Below, in pieces: positions 8,443 through 16,181 of a stretch of 64,000 bases of DNA. Numbering within the stretch: position 1 is the first letter of the stretch; the number at the start of each line of letters is the position of its first letter. The notes beneath the pieces were generated by a model. The model made no database searches and had not been told where the DNA came from. It saw nothing but the letters and a program-made list of their open reading frames with translations. Location: the NCBI GenBank assembly GCA_963772955.1, contig CAVYZF010000021.1, positions 1 through 64,000 of the forward strand, read 5' to 3'. Origin of the DNA: Gp6-AA40 sp963772955. GTDB lineage: Bacteria > Acidobacteriota > Vicinamibacteria > Vicinamibacterales > UBA2999. The position numbers and the translations under genes were made by a program.

Positions 8443-8537
8443 TGGCGGTGAGGCAGGGATTCGAACCCTGGGTAGGACTTTAAAGGCCCTACAACGGTTT
8501 AGCAAACCGCCGCCTTCAGCCTCTCGGCCACCTCACC
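8443..8537 (-). tRNA. tRNA-Ser(GCT)
   Basis: The cloverleaf reads on the minus strand. The acceptor stem GGTGAGG pairs with CCTCACC, discriminator G is followed by an encoded CCA, and the anticodon loop TTGCTAA gives anticodon GCT (AGC/AGU codons). A long variable arm is present, as expected for serine tRNAs, and the T arm CAGGG-TTCGAAT-CCCTG is canonical. The integrase gene faces its 3' end, so this is the likely attachment gene. Its 5' half is repeated exactly at 17706-17744. Confidence 0.95.
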
Positions 8538-8539
8538 GC
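8501..8539. repeat. Left 39-bp direct repeat (tRNA-Ser 5' half), island boundary
   Basis: Positions 8501-8539, from the anticodon loop to 2 nt beyond the tRNA 5' end, are identical to 17706-17744 in the same orientation. The flanking promoter-side sequence is also weakly alike (CTAAGT near both). The pair brackets 9.2 kb and looks like the two attachment sites of an integrated island or a tandem array. Confidence 0.75.
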
Positions 8540-8607
8540 AGACGCTAAGTGTACGTGAAATCAGCACTTGCCGGATCCAACTTTTTCTGTCGAACCTACA
8601 ACGGTTT

Positions 8608-8737
8608 TTCAAACCGTTGTAAGGAGCAAAGAGCTCGGCAAACAGCCTCGTTTCTTCATGTGCAGGTCGCCACGCGTGGGCACACTCGACAAAACGGAGC
8701 GCTACTCAGACATGTTTCGTTGGCATCGGTTGTGCGC
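8608..8737. repeat. 130-bp dispersed repeat, copy A
   Basis: It aligns without gaps to 14791-14920, with about 13 mismatches (roughly 90% identity). The left end, TTCAAACCGTTGTAAGG, mimics the tRNA-Ser anticodon-arm 3' side. With the preceding CCTACAACGGTTT (8593-8605) it forms a hairpin. The right end is GGCATCGGTTGTGCGC. No convincing protein is encoded. It may be an attachment-site relic or the end of a lost IS. Confidence 0.75.
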
Positions 8738-8872
8738 GTCAGGGTTCCTGAAAAGCTTAAGCGCCCATCCGCGAGGCGACGCCACGGCGCGCCACGCCTT
8801 GCGGACCGGTCACATGATGACGAGTCAGCGCATCCTTGCAGCGCCCAGGAGAACGCGTCAGAGTTCTTCCCC

Positions 8873-9288
8873 ATGATTCGAGTGACCGACACGATCGTGC
8901 TCGACGACCGCGAGATCAACGAGCGCTTCGTCCGCGCGGCGGCTCCTGGCGGCCAGAATGTCAACAAGGTCGCGACCGCGGTCGAGTTGCGCGTCGATAT
9001 CCCGAGATCATCGCTGCCGCCAGATGTGAAGGAGCGGCTCATCGCGCTCGCCGGAAGCCTGTAACAACAGATCGGGTGCTCGTTCTTGTGAGCCGGGTGC
9101 ACCGTTCACAAGCGCAGAATCGTGACGCTGCGCGCGAGAGGCTCGTGGCGCTCTTGAAACGTGCCGCCAAGCCTCCAGCGAAACGCAAGCCGACGACGCC
9201 ACGCGCGGCTGCTCGCGAGAACAGGCTCATCTCCAAGAAGCGCAAAGGCGCGGTCAAACGTTCTCGAAGCCGGCGGGACGAGGACTAG
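8873..9288 (+). pseudogene. arfB: Peptidyl-tRNA hydrolase ArfB-like, frameshifted
   Basis: The first part reads MIRVTDTIVLDDREINERFV and then RAAAPGGQNVNKVATAVELR, which includes the catalytic GGQ loop of ArfB/YaeJ. ArfB rescues stalled ribosomes by hydrolysing peptidyl-tRNA. The frame ends after IALAGSL at 9064. The expected rest (TDRVLVLVSRVHRSQAQNRD, then a Lys/Arg-rich tail that sits in the mRNA channel) continues in another frame to 9288. Restoring one missing nucleotide near 9055 would give a normal ~139-residue protein. Whether this is decay or a sequencing error is open. Confidence 0.85.
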
Positions 9289-9530
9289 CAGGTGTCGTCA
9301 GTCTTGCGGCGTGTTGCAGCACGCGGCGTAGGCGAGGACGCTGCTGTGAAACCTGCCCGGGACGCAAAAGTTCCCGTTTGATTTCCTGCCCCGCCAAACA
9401 CCGCGTGGTAAGATTCAGGCTCTTCATCCTGCTTTTCTGAGCCTGCCGCCCCGCCGCTTACGCGGAAACAATCGGCTCGCCTCCAGACTCCCCAAAGCAC
9501 AACCTCGCGGCTATCGGAGCGCATCAGCTC

Positions 9531-10286
9531 ATGTCCAAGCACCGTGTATCGTCCGTCCGACCGGGTGCCGTGCGCCCGCCGCCCACCGATCGACGACCGA
9601 AGAACCATCTGCTCGCCGCGCTGCCGGCGAAAGATTTCAGCCGGCTGCTGCCGTATCTGACGACCGTTCCCATTCGCCTCAAGCAGGTACTTCACATCCC
9701 CGGTGAACCGATCCGAGCCGTGTATTTCCTGAATGGCGGCGTCGCGTCGATCGTGACCATGCTCGCGGACGGCACGATGGTCGAAGCGACGACAGTCGGG
9801 AATGAAGGCATGCTCGGCATTGAAGCATTCCTCAGTGTTGATGCGGTCGCACCGGGCACAACCGTGATGCAGGTGCCCGACACGGACGCCGAAATGTTGA
9901 GTGTTGTGGATTTCCGCCGCGCAGTCGCGGCACGTGGCGCTTTGCACGATCTGATGGGACGCTACACACAAGTACTCATCGCGCAGCTGATGCAATCAAC
10001 GGCCTGCAGGGTGAGGCATCAGGTGCAACAACGGTGCGCCCGCTGGCTGCTGATGACGCACGACCGGATGCATGAGCAGGACTTCAATCTGAGCCATGAG
10101 TTTCTGGCCGTCATGCTCGGTGTTCGGCGTCCGACTGTCAGTATCGCTGCCGCCGCGCTGCAAGAGGCCGGACTGATCCGCTACACGCATGGGTGGGTCA
10201 CGGTGCGGAACCGCAAAGGCCTGAAAACGGCGTCCTGCGAGTGCTACTCCAGCATCCGCGCCCATTTCGATCGACTGCGACAGTAA
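9531..10286 (+). CDS. Crp/Fnr-family transcription regulator
   Basis: The 251-residue protein has a cyclic-nucleotide-binding-like beta roll (~45-150; VYFLNGGVASIVTMLADGTM, VGNEGMLGIEAFL) and a C-terminal winged helix (~185-235; LSHEFLAVMLGVRRPTVSIA). There is no N-terminal Cys cluster like that of FNR, so it is not an obvious iron-sulfur oxygen sensor. It lies 1.1 kb upstream of a FixL-like kinase and may belong to the same signalling island. The ligand is unknown. Confidence 0.9.
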   Translation: MSKHRVSSVRPGAVRPPPTDRRPKNHLLAALPAKDFSRLLPYLTTVPIRLKQVLHIPGEPIRAVYFLNGGVASIVTMLADGTMVEATTVGNEGMLGIEAFLSVDAVAPGTTVMQVPDTDAEMLSVVDFRRAVAARGALHDLMGRYTQVLIAQLMQSTACRVRHQVQQRCARWLLMTHDRMHEQDFNLSHEFLAVMLGVRRPTVSIAAAALQEAGLIRYTHGWVTVRNRKGLKTASCECYSSIRAHFDRLRQ

Positions 10287-10521
10287 GCGATGGCAGGTTC
10301 CTCTGGCGTCAGAGCGTCAACTGCGCCGGCTCTCGCTGCCTGCGGGTAACTTTTCCGTGACGTGTGTCCGATCGTCTTGACGCACGACTGTCAGCTACAT
10401 TACAGTCGCGTTACCGCCCTCCGCAGGTATCAACGCCGACGACCGTTCTCTCGCCAACGAGGACGCCGCTCTGGACGGGATGTTCCGCTGTCCGTCGTCT
10501 CTTCAGCGCGAGCGAAATCCT

Positions 10522-10779
10522 ATGGCTGCACACGTAGCACCCGAAGACGGAGATGTGGTCGTCCGGCAGAAGCGCGGCAACCCCAGCACCGTCTACCTGC
10601 TTGGCACACCGTCGGCTCCCGACCAGTTCACACTCCGCAAGCGCGACGAGGCCGTCTCGCAAGCGCTTGCGTTTGCCAAACGGCAGCAGGTGCGGGCATG
10701 GTTTGCCAACGGCGACGACGAGTTCGTGTTGCTCGGCACGTTCCGAAAAGAACACGCGGCACCGGAGAGGTCATCGTGA
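10522..10779 (+). CDS. Small conserved-type hypothetical protein
   Basis: The 85-residue protein starts MAAHVAPEDGDVVVRQKRG. It has the pattern of a compact alpha/beta protein: a YLLGTP strand, helix DEAVSQALAFAKRQQV and a final strand DDEFVLLGTF. This layout recalls DUF2188-like proteins, though I am not sure of the family. Its TGA overlaps the next ATG by one base (TGATG), so it is coupled to the DUF2934 gene. Confidence 0.6.
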   Translation: MAAHVAPEDGDVVVRQKRGNPSTVYLLGTPSAPDQFTLRKRDEAVSQALAFAKRQQVRAWFANGDDEFVLLGTFRKEHAAPERSS

Positions 10780-11003
10780 TGGCGAAATCAGCGAAGAGAA
10801 GAACAGACGATGCGCTCACAACGGCTGCCGACCACTCACCGAAGGTGCTGACCGACGCAACCGCGAACGTGGCCGAGCTCGACATTGCTCGTCGCGCGTA
10901 CGATTTCTACCTCGCCCGCGGCCACGCGCACGGACACGACCTGGACGACTGGTTACAGGCGGAGCGTGAACTGCGAGATTCGCGACGTTCGACTGACGTG
11001 TAG
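10779..11003 (+). CDS. DUF2934 protein
   Basis: The 74-residue protein carries the DUF2934 signature IARRAYDFYLARGHAHGHDL followed by DDWLQAERELR. The domain is common in Acidobacteriota and Deltaproteobacteria as a short module of unknown function. The N-terminus is Lys/Ala/Thr-rich. Its start codon overlaps the upstream stop, indicating coupling. Confidence 0.75.
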   Translation: MAKSAKRRTDDALTTAADHSPKVLTDATANVAELDIARRAYDFYLARGHAHGHDLDDWLQAERELRDSRRSTDV

Positions 11004-11011
11004 AGGCCGTG

Positions 11012-11278
11012 ATGCCGCACACCGCACTGCTCACACGTATCCGTGCCGAGTATCTGGAAATGCCGGGTCTGCGCTTGACTCGCGACCAGGCGCAACGGCT
11101 CTGCGGCGCCGACCGATTGCTGTGTCAACGCGTGCTCGACATGCTCGTTGATATGAAGTTCCTGTGCGTCAAACCCAACGGAGCCTATGCGCGGCTCACC
11201 GACGGTGCCGACAGTCCACGGCCGCATCCCGCGAAAGCAGACCTTGGAGCCGGCACGCGTGCCGCGAAGGCTTCATGA
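11012..11278 (+). CDS. Small hypothetical protein, possibly winged-helix
   Basis: The 88-residue protein (a GTG at 11009 is an alternative start) contains LRLTRDQAQRLCGADRLLCQ followed by RVLDMLVDMKFLCVKPNGAYARL. This helix-helix-wing pattern is seen in small winged-helix domains that follow DUF2934 genes. It is 8 nt after the preceding gene, so a three-gene operon is likely. The C-terminal 20 residues look disordered. No function can be assigned. Confidence 0.5.
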   Translation: MPHTALLTRIRAEYLEMPGLRLTRDQAQRLCGADRLLCQRVLDMLVDMKFLCVKPNGAYARLTDGADSPRPHPAKADLGAGTRAAKAS

Positions 11279-11417
11279 GAAGAGCAGCGATGGCGGCCCA
11301 ACACCTATGCATTGATCGCGATCCGAGTGAGTCATTGAACTAGGCTGAGAGCGATGCACGTGCGCACTCGGGTCTTGACCGTGCACACCGATCCGGCAAA
11401 CGACGGCCAGTCTCGAG

Positions 11418-13259
11418 ATGGTACCCTTCCGGCCTGAGGACGAAACTCGCGGCATCCTGACCGCGATCGTCGACGCATCCGACGACGCCATCATCAGTGA
11501 AGATCTGGATGGTGTGATCCGTTCCTGGAATCGCGCGGCCGAGCGCCTCTACGGGTACACGGCTCAAGAGGTCACCGGACGCCCCATGTCTCTGATCCTC
11601 CCACATGACCGCCGAGAGGAGCTCGCAACCATTTTGGACCGCATCAAAGCCGGCGAGCGTGTGGAGCATTACGAGACGGTTCGACAGGCGAAGGACGGGC
11701 ACCTCGTCGATGTGTCCCTGACCGTGGCGCCGGTTCACGATGCGACCTGGTCAATCGTCGGCGCGACGGCCATCGCACGAGACCTCACGGCGCGCAAGCG
11801 CGCGGACGTGGCGCTTCGCACGAGCGAAGTGCGGTGGCGGTCGATTATCGACTCGGCCGTCGACGGCATCGTCGTGATCGATGCCAAAGGGCGGATCGAG
11901 GCGTTCAATCGCGGGGCTGAGCGCTTGTTCGGCTACCGAGCGTTGGAGGTAATGGGCCGCAACGTCAAGATGCTGATGCCGTCGCCCTATCACGAGGAAC
12001 ACGACGGGTACCTCGCGCGGTATGTCGATACTGGCGTGGCGAAGATCATCGGGCTTGGCCGCGAAGTGACGGGCCGTCGCCGTGACGGCACGACGTTTCC
12101 GCTCCATCTGTCCGTGGGCGAAGTGTCCACCGGTGGTGAGCCCAAGTTCACGGGTATGCTCCACGATCTCACCGAGCGCGTGTTGCTCGAAGAGCGGCTC
12201 CGCACGAGCGAGGCTCGCTGGCGTTCGGTGATCGAATCGGCTGTGGACGGCATCGTCGTCATCGACGCTCACGGGCGCATTGAAGCGTTCAATCCGGCAG
12301 CCGAACGACTGTTCGGATATGGCGAGCACGAAGTCATCGGCCGGAACGTCACTACGCTGATGCCCTCACCGTACCACGAGGAGCACGATGCCTACCTCGC
12401 CCGGTATCTCGAGACTGGCGTGCAGAAGATCATTGGCATTGGCCGAGAGGTCACGGGCCTTCGTGGAGACGGCACCACGTTTCCATTGCACCTGTCGGTC
12501 GGTGAAATGACGGTCGGCGGCGAACGCAAGTTCACCGGGATCATTCACGACCTCAGCGCGCGCGTGCGCATTGAAGCGCAGCTGCGTGAACACACGGCCC
12601 TGGCGAAGCTCGGCGAGATGGCCGCAGTCGTCGCCCACGAAGTGAAGAACCCGCTGGCAGGCGTGCGCGGCGCCATTCAAGTCATCGGCACGCGTCTGCC
12701 GAAGGAGAGCAAGGACGCCGCGATCGTCAAAGAGATCGTGACGCGCATCGACGCGCTCAACGGCCTGATGCAGGACCTCCTTTTGTTTGCCCGGCCCCCG
12801 CAGCCGAAGCCGGCGCCCGTGGACGTGGCGGCACTTGTAGCAATGACCGGGGACCTACTCCTTGCCAATCCGGCGCGTAAGGACATCGAGGTGACTGTTG
12901 ACGGGTCAGCGCCGCCCATCGAGGCGGATGCCGACCTGCTCAAAATCGTGTTTGAGAATCTGCTGGTCAATGGCGCACAAGCGATGCAGGGGCGTGGCAC
13001 GATTCGCGTGTCGCTCTCGTCGATGGACGACACCTGTCAAATCGCGTTCAGCGACAGCGGTCCGGGGATTCCCTTCGAGGTGAGGGAAAAGATCTTCACG
13101 CCATTCTTCACCACCAAAGTTCGGGGATCGGGCCTGGGGCTGCCGACGGCCAAGCGCCTGATTGAAGCGCATCGTGGGCAGATCAGTGTCGCGTGCCCGC
13201 CTGGTGGAGGTACGACCGTCACGATTCGACTCCCCGCACACAGCGCCGCCACCGCGTAA
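11418..13259 (+). CDS. Multi-PAS histidine kinase with two FixL-type haem PAS domains
   Basis: The 613-residue soluble kinase has PAS1 (~10-125), PAS2 (~135-250), PAS3 (~262-378), HisKA (~390-455, phospho-His407 in VAHEVKNPLAG) and HATPase (~490-608; N box ENLLVNGAQAM, G box GSGLGLPTAKRL). PAS2 and PAS3 are near duplicates. Both match FixL haem PAS: MPSPYHEEHD-x-YLARY, then IIG-x-GREVTG. The presumed haem ligands are His195 and His323, and the regulatory Arg215 and Arg343 lie 20 residues further on, as with His200/Arg220 of Bradyrhizobium FixL. PAS1 lacks this His. Oxygen or another gas is the likely signal. The partner is probably the receiver at 13389. Confidence 0.9.
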   Translation: MVPFRPEDETRGILTAIVDASDDAIISEDLDGVIRSWNRAAERLYGYTAQEVTGRPMSLILPHDRREELATILDRIKAGERVEHYETVRQAKDGHLVDVSLTVAPVHDATWSIVGATAIARDLTARKRADVALRTSEVRWRSIIDSAVDGIVVIDAKGRIEAFNRGAERLFGYRALEVMGRNVKMLMPSPYHEEHDGYLARYVDTGVAKIIGLGREVTGRRRDGTTFPLHLSVGEVSTGGEPKFTGMLHDLTERVLLEERLRTSEARWRSVIESAVDGIVVIDAHGRIEAFNPAAERLFGYGEHEVIGRNVTTLMPSPYHEEHDAYLARYLETGVQKIIGIGREVTGLRGDGTTFPLHLSVGEMTVGGERKFTGIIHDLSARVRIEAQLREHTALAKLGEMAAVVAHEVKNPLAGVRGAIQVIGTRLPKESKDAAIVKEIVTRIDALNGLMQDLLLFARPPQPKPAPVDVAALVAMTGDLLLANPARKDIEVTVDGSAPPIEADADLLKIVFENLLVNGAQAMQGRGTIRVSLSSMDDTCQIAFSDSGPGIPFEVREKIFTPFFTTKVRGSGLGLPTAKRLIEAHRGQISVACPPGGGTTVTIRLPAHSAATA

Positions 13260-13388
13260 GCGCCCGGCCGGCTTGGATCACTTCTTGACTAAGTTCAAGG
13301 TCGTGGGGAGGCGATCCGGGTTCTTGTCCAATGATCGCGGCCCTCAACGATATTCGACGCGGAGATCTACTTGTGTGGTTTTCCCCAG

Positions 13389-13811
13389 ATGATGAAAAAA
13401 TCCCCTGCGCTCCGGGTGCTCGTGGTGGACGATGAGCTACTCATTCGGTGGTCGATCGCCGAAACGCTGACACACGCTGGGCACACCGTGGTCGAAGCGG
13501 AAGACGGAGCAACGGCGGTGCGGGCCGTGACGAGTCCTGCACCGCCGGTCGACGCGGTGGTCCTGGATTATCGCCTGCCTGATTCGAGCGATCTGACGCT
13601 GCTCGCACGTATCCGCCGGCTCTCGCCTCACAGCCCTGTGATTCTGATGACGGCTTTTGGAAACCCGGAGGTCACCAAGGGCGCACTCGACCTCGGCGCG
13701 CACAAGGTCATCACCAAGCCATTCGAGATGCAGGACCTGGAGGAGTTGCTCGTCCAGGCATGCGCCTCACGCCCAGGGTTCCGATCAGACGCGCCGATTC
13801 AGACGGATTGA
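13389..13811 (+). CDS. Single-domain response regulator (NtrC-type receiver)
   Basis: The 140-residue protein is one receiver domain (VLVVDDE; phospho-Asp in VVLDYRLPD; Thr in LMTAFG; Lys in ITKPFEM). It has no DNA-binding output, so it probably passes phosphate on or acts by protein contact. It follows the haem-PAS kinase by 129 nt on the same strand and is its likely partner. I chose the start at ATG 13389; a second ATG follows directly. Confidence 0.9.
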   Translation: MMKKSPALRVLVVDDELLIRWSIAETLTHAGHTVVEAEDGATAVRAVTSPAPPVDAVVLDYRLPDSSDLTLLARIRRLSPHSPVILMTAFGNPEVTKGALDLGAHKVITKPFEMQDLEELLVQACASRPGFRSDAPIQTD

Positions 13812-14078
13812 GTGTTCCGAAGGTTCTACGCCCGCAATCGACAGACACTCGGCTCAATAGGAACAAGGAGCCGGTCGTACTCCTTCTTGGCCACCACGAC
13901 GCATGTCGCAGTGCCCTTGTAGACGGGCGGGCTGCGCGCAACGGCGAAGAGCGATGCGGTGTGAAACCAAACTCTTTCTCGCATCTCCGCGAGGAGTTCC
14001 GCAGGAATCTCCGACAAGGGGAATGTCGCTCATGAGTCCGCTCAGATGCCCCGGTGATTCGGGCCACAAGGCAGGGAA

Positions 14079-14345
14079 TCAGACTTCTTTGAGGCGGCCC
14101 GAAGCGTACTTGTGCAGCAGGCTCGAGATCAGCGTCTGGTACGGCAGGCCCTCGGCAAGCGCTCGCTTCTGGATCGCCTCCAAGTCCTTGCTCGACAGCC
14201 TGATGTTCAACCGCCGGTCCTTGCGAAAGGTAGCCTTCGCATAACGGGAGTACCGGGCGCGCTCGCGCTTGCCACCCTTGGCAGACTTCCACTCGCCACG
14301 TTCGACGGAGTCGAGCAACTCATTTTCGTCAGCGTCCATCTTCAT
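14079..14345 (-). CDS. BrnA/CopG-like antitoxin
   Basis: The ~88-residue protein has an acidic N-terminus, a linker rich in Lys/Arg, and a C-terminal ribbon-helix-helix (LNIRLSSKDLEAIQKRALAE, then GLPYQTLISSLLHKYASGRL). The ATG at 14345 is preceded by GAGGAG. The gene overlaps the 3' end of the toxin gene by 17 nt. It should neutralise the toxin and bind the inverted repeat in front of the operon. Confidence 0.85.
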   Translation of the reverse strand: MKMDADENELLDSVERGEWKSAKGGKRERARYSRYAKATFRKDRRLNIRLSSKDLEAIQKRALAEGLPYQTLISSLLHKYASGRLKEV

Positions 14346-14631
14346 CGTCGGACTCCTCACCGATGTACTGCTTCGTGGCCTTCCGACTCGGGATGATCGT
14401 TTTCAGGAAGACCGTGTGCTCGTCTTCGACGAACGGCACCAGGTACACGTAGTCCTCGCGCCGAACTACGAAGATGCGCTGGCCGGCGTATCGGCTGGGG
14501 TTCGGGTGTTCCAGGATGTCGAGCAGATCGCCGCGCTCGATGTGGAAGACGACGTCCTCGAACCCAATGCCGCGCTCCGCCCTGAGCTTCGCGTTCTTCG
14601 CGTCGTCCCAGTCGAAGTACTTCACCGCCAT
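14329..14631 (-). CDS. BrnT-like ribonuclease toxin
   Basis: The 100-residue protein has the family layout: YFDWDDAKNAKLRAERGIGF, FEDVVFHIERGDLLDILEHP, then the core strands RIFVVRREDYVYLVPFV and the terminal TIIPSRKATKQYI. BrnT-type toxins adopt a RelE-like fold and cut RNA; the antitoxin is encoded second, as here. It is the first gene of the operon, downstream of a perfect 10-bp inverted repeat. A decayed relative lies at 17491-17560. Confidence 0.82.
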   Translation of the reverse strand: MAVKYFDWDDAKNAKLRAERGIGFEDVVFHIERGDLLDILEHPNPSRYAGQRIFVVRREDYVYLVPFVEDEHTVFLKTIIPSRKATKQYIGEESDDEDGR

Positions 14632-14642
14632 TCAGCGTAGCA

Positions 14643-14669
14643 CAATGTGTGCTTGATAGGCACACATTG
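14643..14669. promoter_or_regulatory. Inverted-repeat operator of the BrnT/BrnA-like operon
   Basis: CAATGTGTGC (14643-14652) and GCACACATTG (14660-14669) are perfect 10-bp inverted arms separated by 7 nt, starting 12 nt upstream of the toxin ATG. Autorepression by the ribbon-helix-helix antitoxin is expected. A shortened form, GTGTGC/GCACAC, survives at 17541-17559. Confidence 0.6.
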
Positions 14670-14790
14670 GCGTCGGGTCCCAGTGTGCCCGCCGGTGTGC
14701 CCAAACTCGGTCCGAGGACCATCAATCGGCAGCCAACGCCAACCAAGCTGCCAATGAAAAACGGGCCTGAAATCATCGATTTCAGGCCCG
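14658..14790. repeat. 133-bp repeat (toxin promoter to palindrome), copy C1
   Basis: It aligns with 17552-17683 (copy C2) at roughly 87% identity with one gap. It starts in the toxin operator and ends with a perfect 12-bp-stem palindrome. Together with the toxin fragment before C2 it shows that one module was duplicated and then decayed. C1 directly abuts repeat copy B. Confidence 0.7.
14762..14790 (-). terminator. Palindrome with T-run, putative rho-independent terminator
   Basis: The stem CGGGCCTGAAAT/ATTTCAGGCCCG with a 5-nt loop is followed on the minus strand by TTTTT. It would stop leftward transcription coming from the IS6-like remnant before the toxin promoter. The same structure with a longer T-run occurs at 17655-17683. 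Confidence 0.6.
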
Positions 14791-14920
14791 TTCAAACCGT
14801 TGTAAGGAGCAAAACGCTGCGCAAACAGCCTCGTTTCTTCATGTGCAGATCGCCACGCGTGGGCACATTCGAGAAAACGGAACGCTGATCGGAGATGTCT
14901 CGTTGGCATCGGTTGTGCGC
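14791..14920. repeat. 130-bp dispersed repeat, copy B
   Basis: It is the partner of 8608-8737, aligned over its full length. It lies between the palindrome of C1 and the 3' end of an IS6-family transposase remnant (stop at 14961), so it may represent one end of that IS plus flanking attachment sequence. Confidence 0.7.
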
Positions 14921-14960
14921 TCGGGGGTTCTCCCCTTCGAGGTCGAGCGCCGTCGCGCGT

Positions 14961-15450
14961 TCAGCAAGCGGACGTCACCGCATCCCATTCGACGAACGCC
15001 CGCGTTCCGGAGCAAGCGGTGGTGAACCGACCGCAACCGGTGTCGGCCGACCCGGAAGAGATCCTGCACTACGCCATGCAGGGACGCGAAGCGCTGCAGG
15101 TGGGCAGCTGACTTGAAACCGCGCATCTGGCGCGCTGTCGGGTCGGCTGATGCGAGACCTCGGCACGGTTGTTCGCGTACCGATCGGTGCAGTGGCCCAC
15201 CGACGGCATCACCGCACGCGCGCTGCCGAGTAGCGGCGCAGCTTGTCAGTGATCAGCCGTCGTGGGACACCACCCTGACGATTGAGGAGCTTCCGAAAGA
15301 ATCGGGCGGCTGCGCGCCGATTCCGTCGCGATTGCACGAGGATGTCGATGACATCGCCGTCCTCGTCCACGGCGCCCACAGATACTGTGGCCGACGTTGA
15401 ATCGTTACGAACAACTGGTGCAGATGCCGCTGTTCCAGATCACGGGTGCG
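14961..15450 (-). pseudogene. IS6-family transposase remnant
   Basis: Pieces of an IS6/IS240 transposase lie in several frames of the minus strand. In order they are HLHQLFVTIQRRPQYLW; DEDGDVIDILVQSRR then NRRAAARFFRKLL; VPRRLITDKLRRYSAA; MRGFKSAAHLQRFASLHGVV then QDLFRVGRHRLRSVHHRLL; and, after another shift, AFVEWDAVTSAC and stop. The N-terminal HTH region is missing or unrecognisable. Several indels make it non-functional. It sits inside the tRNA-Ser island. Confidence 0.8.
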
Positions 15451-15779
15451 AGTGGGATTACGACTGAACAAGCGCTTCCAGCGTGACGACAACACCAGGT
15501 TCGGGGTGAACATCGTCGTTACGCCATGACCGCCTGACCTTTCGGCCCGGACGTATACTGGGCTCAACCCATATGCGGGCGACGGCATCTGCGTCGGCGC
15601 TCTTCTCACCACGCCGCCTCCTCATCGCGGCGGGAGTGGCGGTGTTGGTCGTCTTCGTGGCGGCGGCCATGTCCGTGGCACGGCCGACAAGCCCGACATT
15701 GGGCTGGATGTTGGGAAGACGCTGAAGCCGAAGTGAGACGCGGCCCCGAAAGGGCCCGCGACCGATCAAAACTCACCGA

Positions 15780-15968
15780 TTTCTCATCCATGATCGCGAC
15801 AGCATTCTTGCGCCGGCGCTCGATCAGGCGGTTGCCGCGATGGGTCAGACAGTGCTGAAGACGTCCGTGCAGTGTCCGCAGGCGAACGCGTTCTGCGAGC
15901 GATTGATCGGCACGATCCGTCGCGAGTGTCTGGATTGGCTGCTCTACTGGCGTCGTGACATCTTCTGA
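15780..15968 (+). pseudogene. Integrase-core (rve-type) transposase fragment
   Basis: An open frame of 62 codons encodes FLIHDRDSILAPALDQAV followed by QCPQANAFCERLIGTIRREC and then LDWL. That is the middle of a DDE integrase-core transposase, including the second Asp (HDRD) and the catalytic Glu (FCERLIG). Both ends are missing and a stop follows at 15966. It is a second IS relic next to the IS6 remnant. Confidence 0.8.
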
Positions 15969-16181
15969 CTCGGCGATCCATCAGCAGTTGATGCGGGACC
16001 GGCGGCCAGTCTCTCTGGCTCGCGAGGCAGAAAGCGAATCGGTTCGAGACGCTCGCAACGACGCGCGACCGTGATCGGCCGGTCCAGGGTGACATGTAGA
16101 ACGCTCATTCTCCGCAACGCGCGGCGCGTAGAATGCTGCAGGCGCTGTTCGGATCAGTGAACAGGTCGCTCTGACCTCGTC

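Noticed and set aside
13826..14017. 63-codon leftward ORF downstream of the antitoxin (MSEIPAELLAEMRERVWFHT...)
   Set aside because: No family similarity, no ribosome site, and an equally long frame lies on the other strand.
15572..15724. 50-residue ORF with a hydrophobic helix between two transposase remnants
   Set aside because: It has a plausible TM helix, but it lies in decayed IS DNA without ribosome site or conservation evidence.
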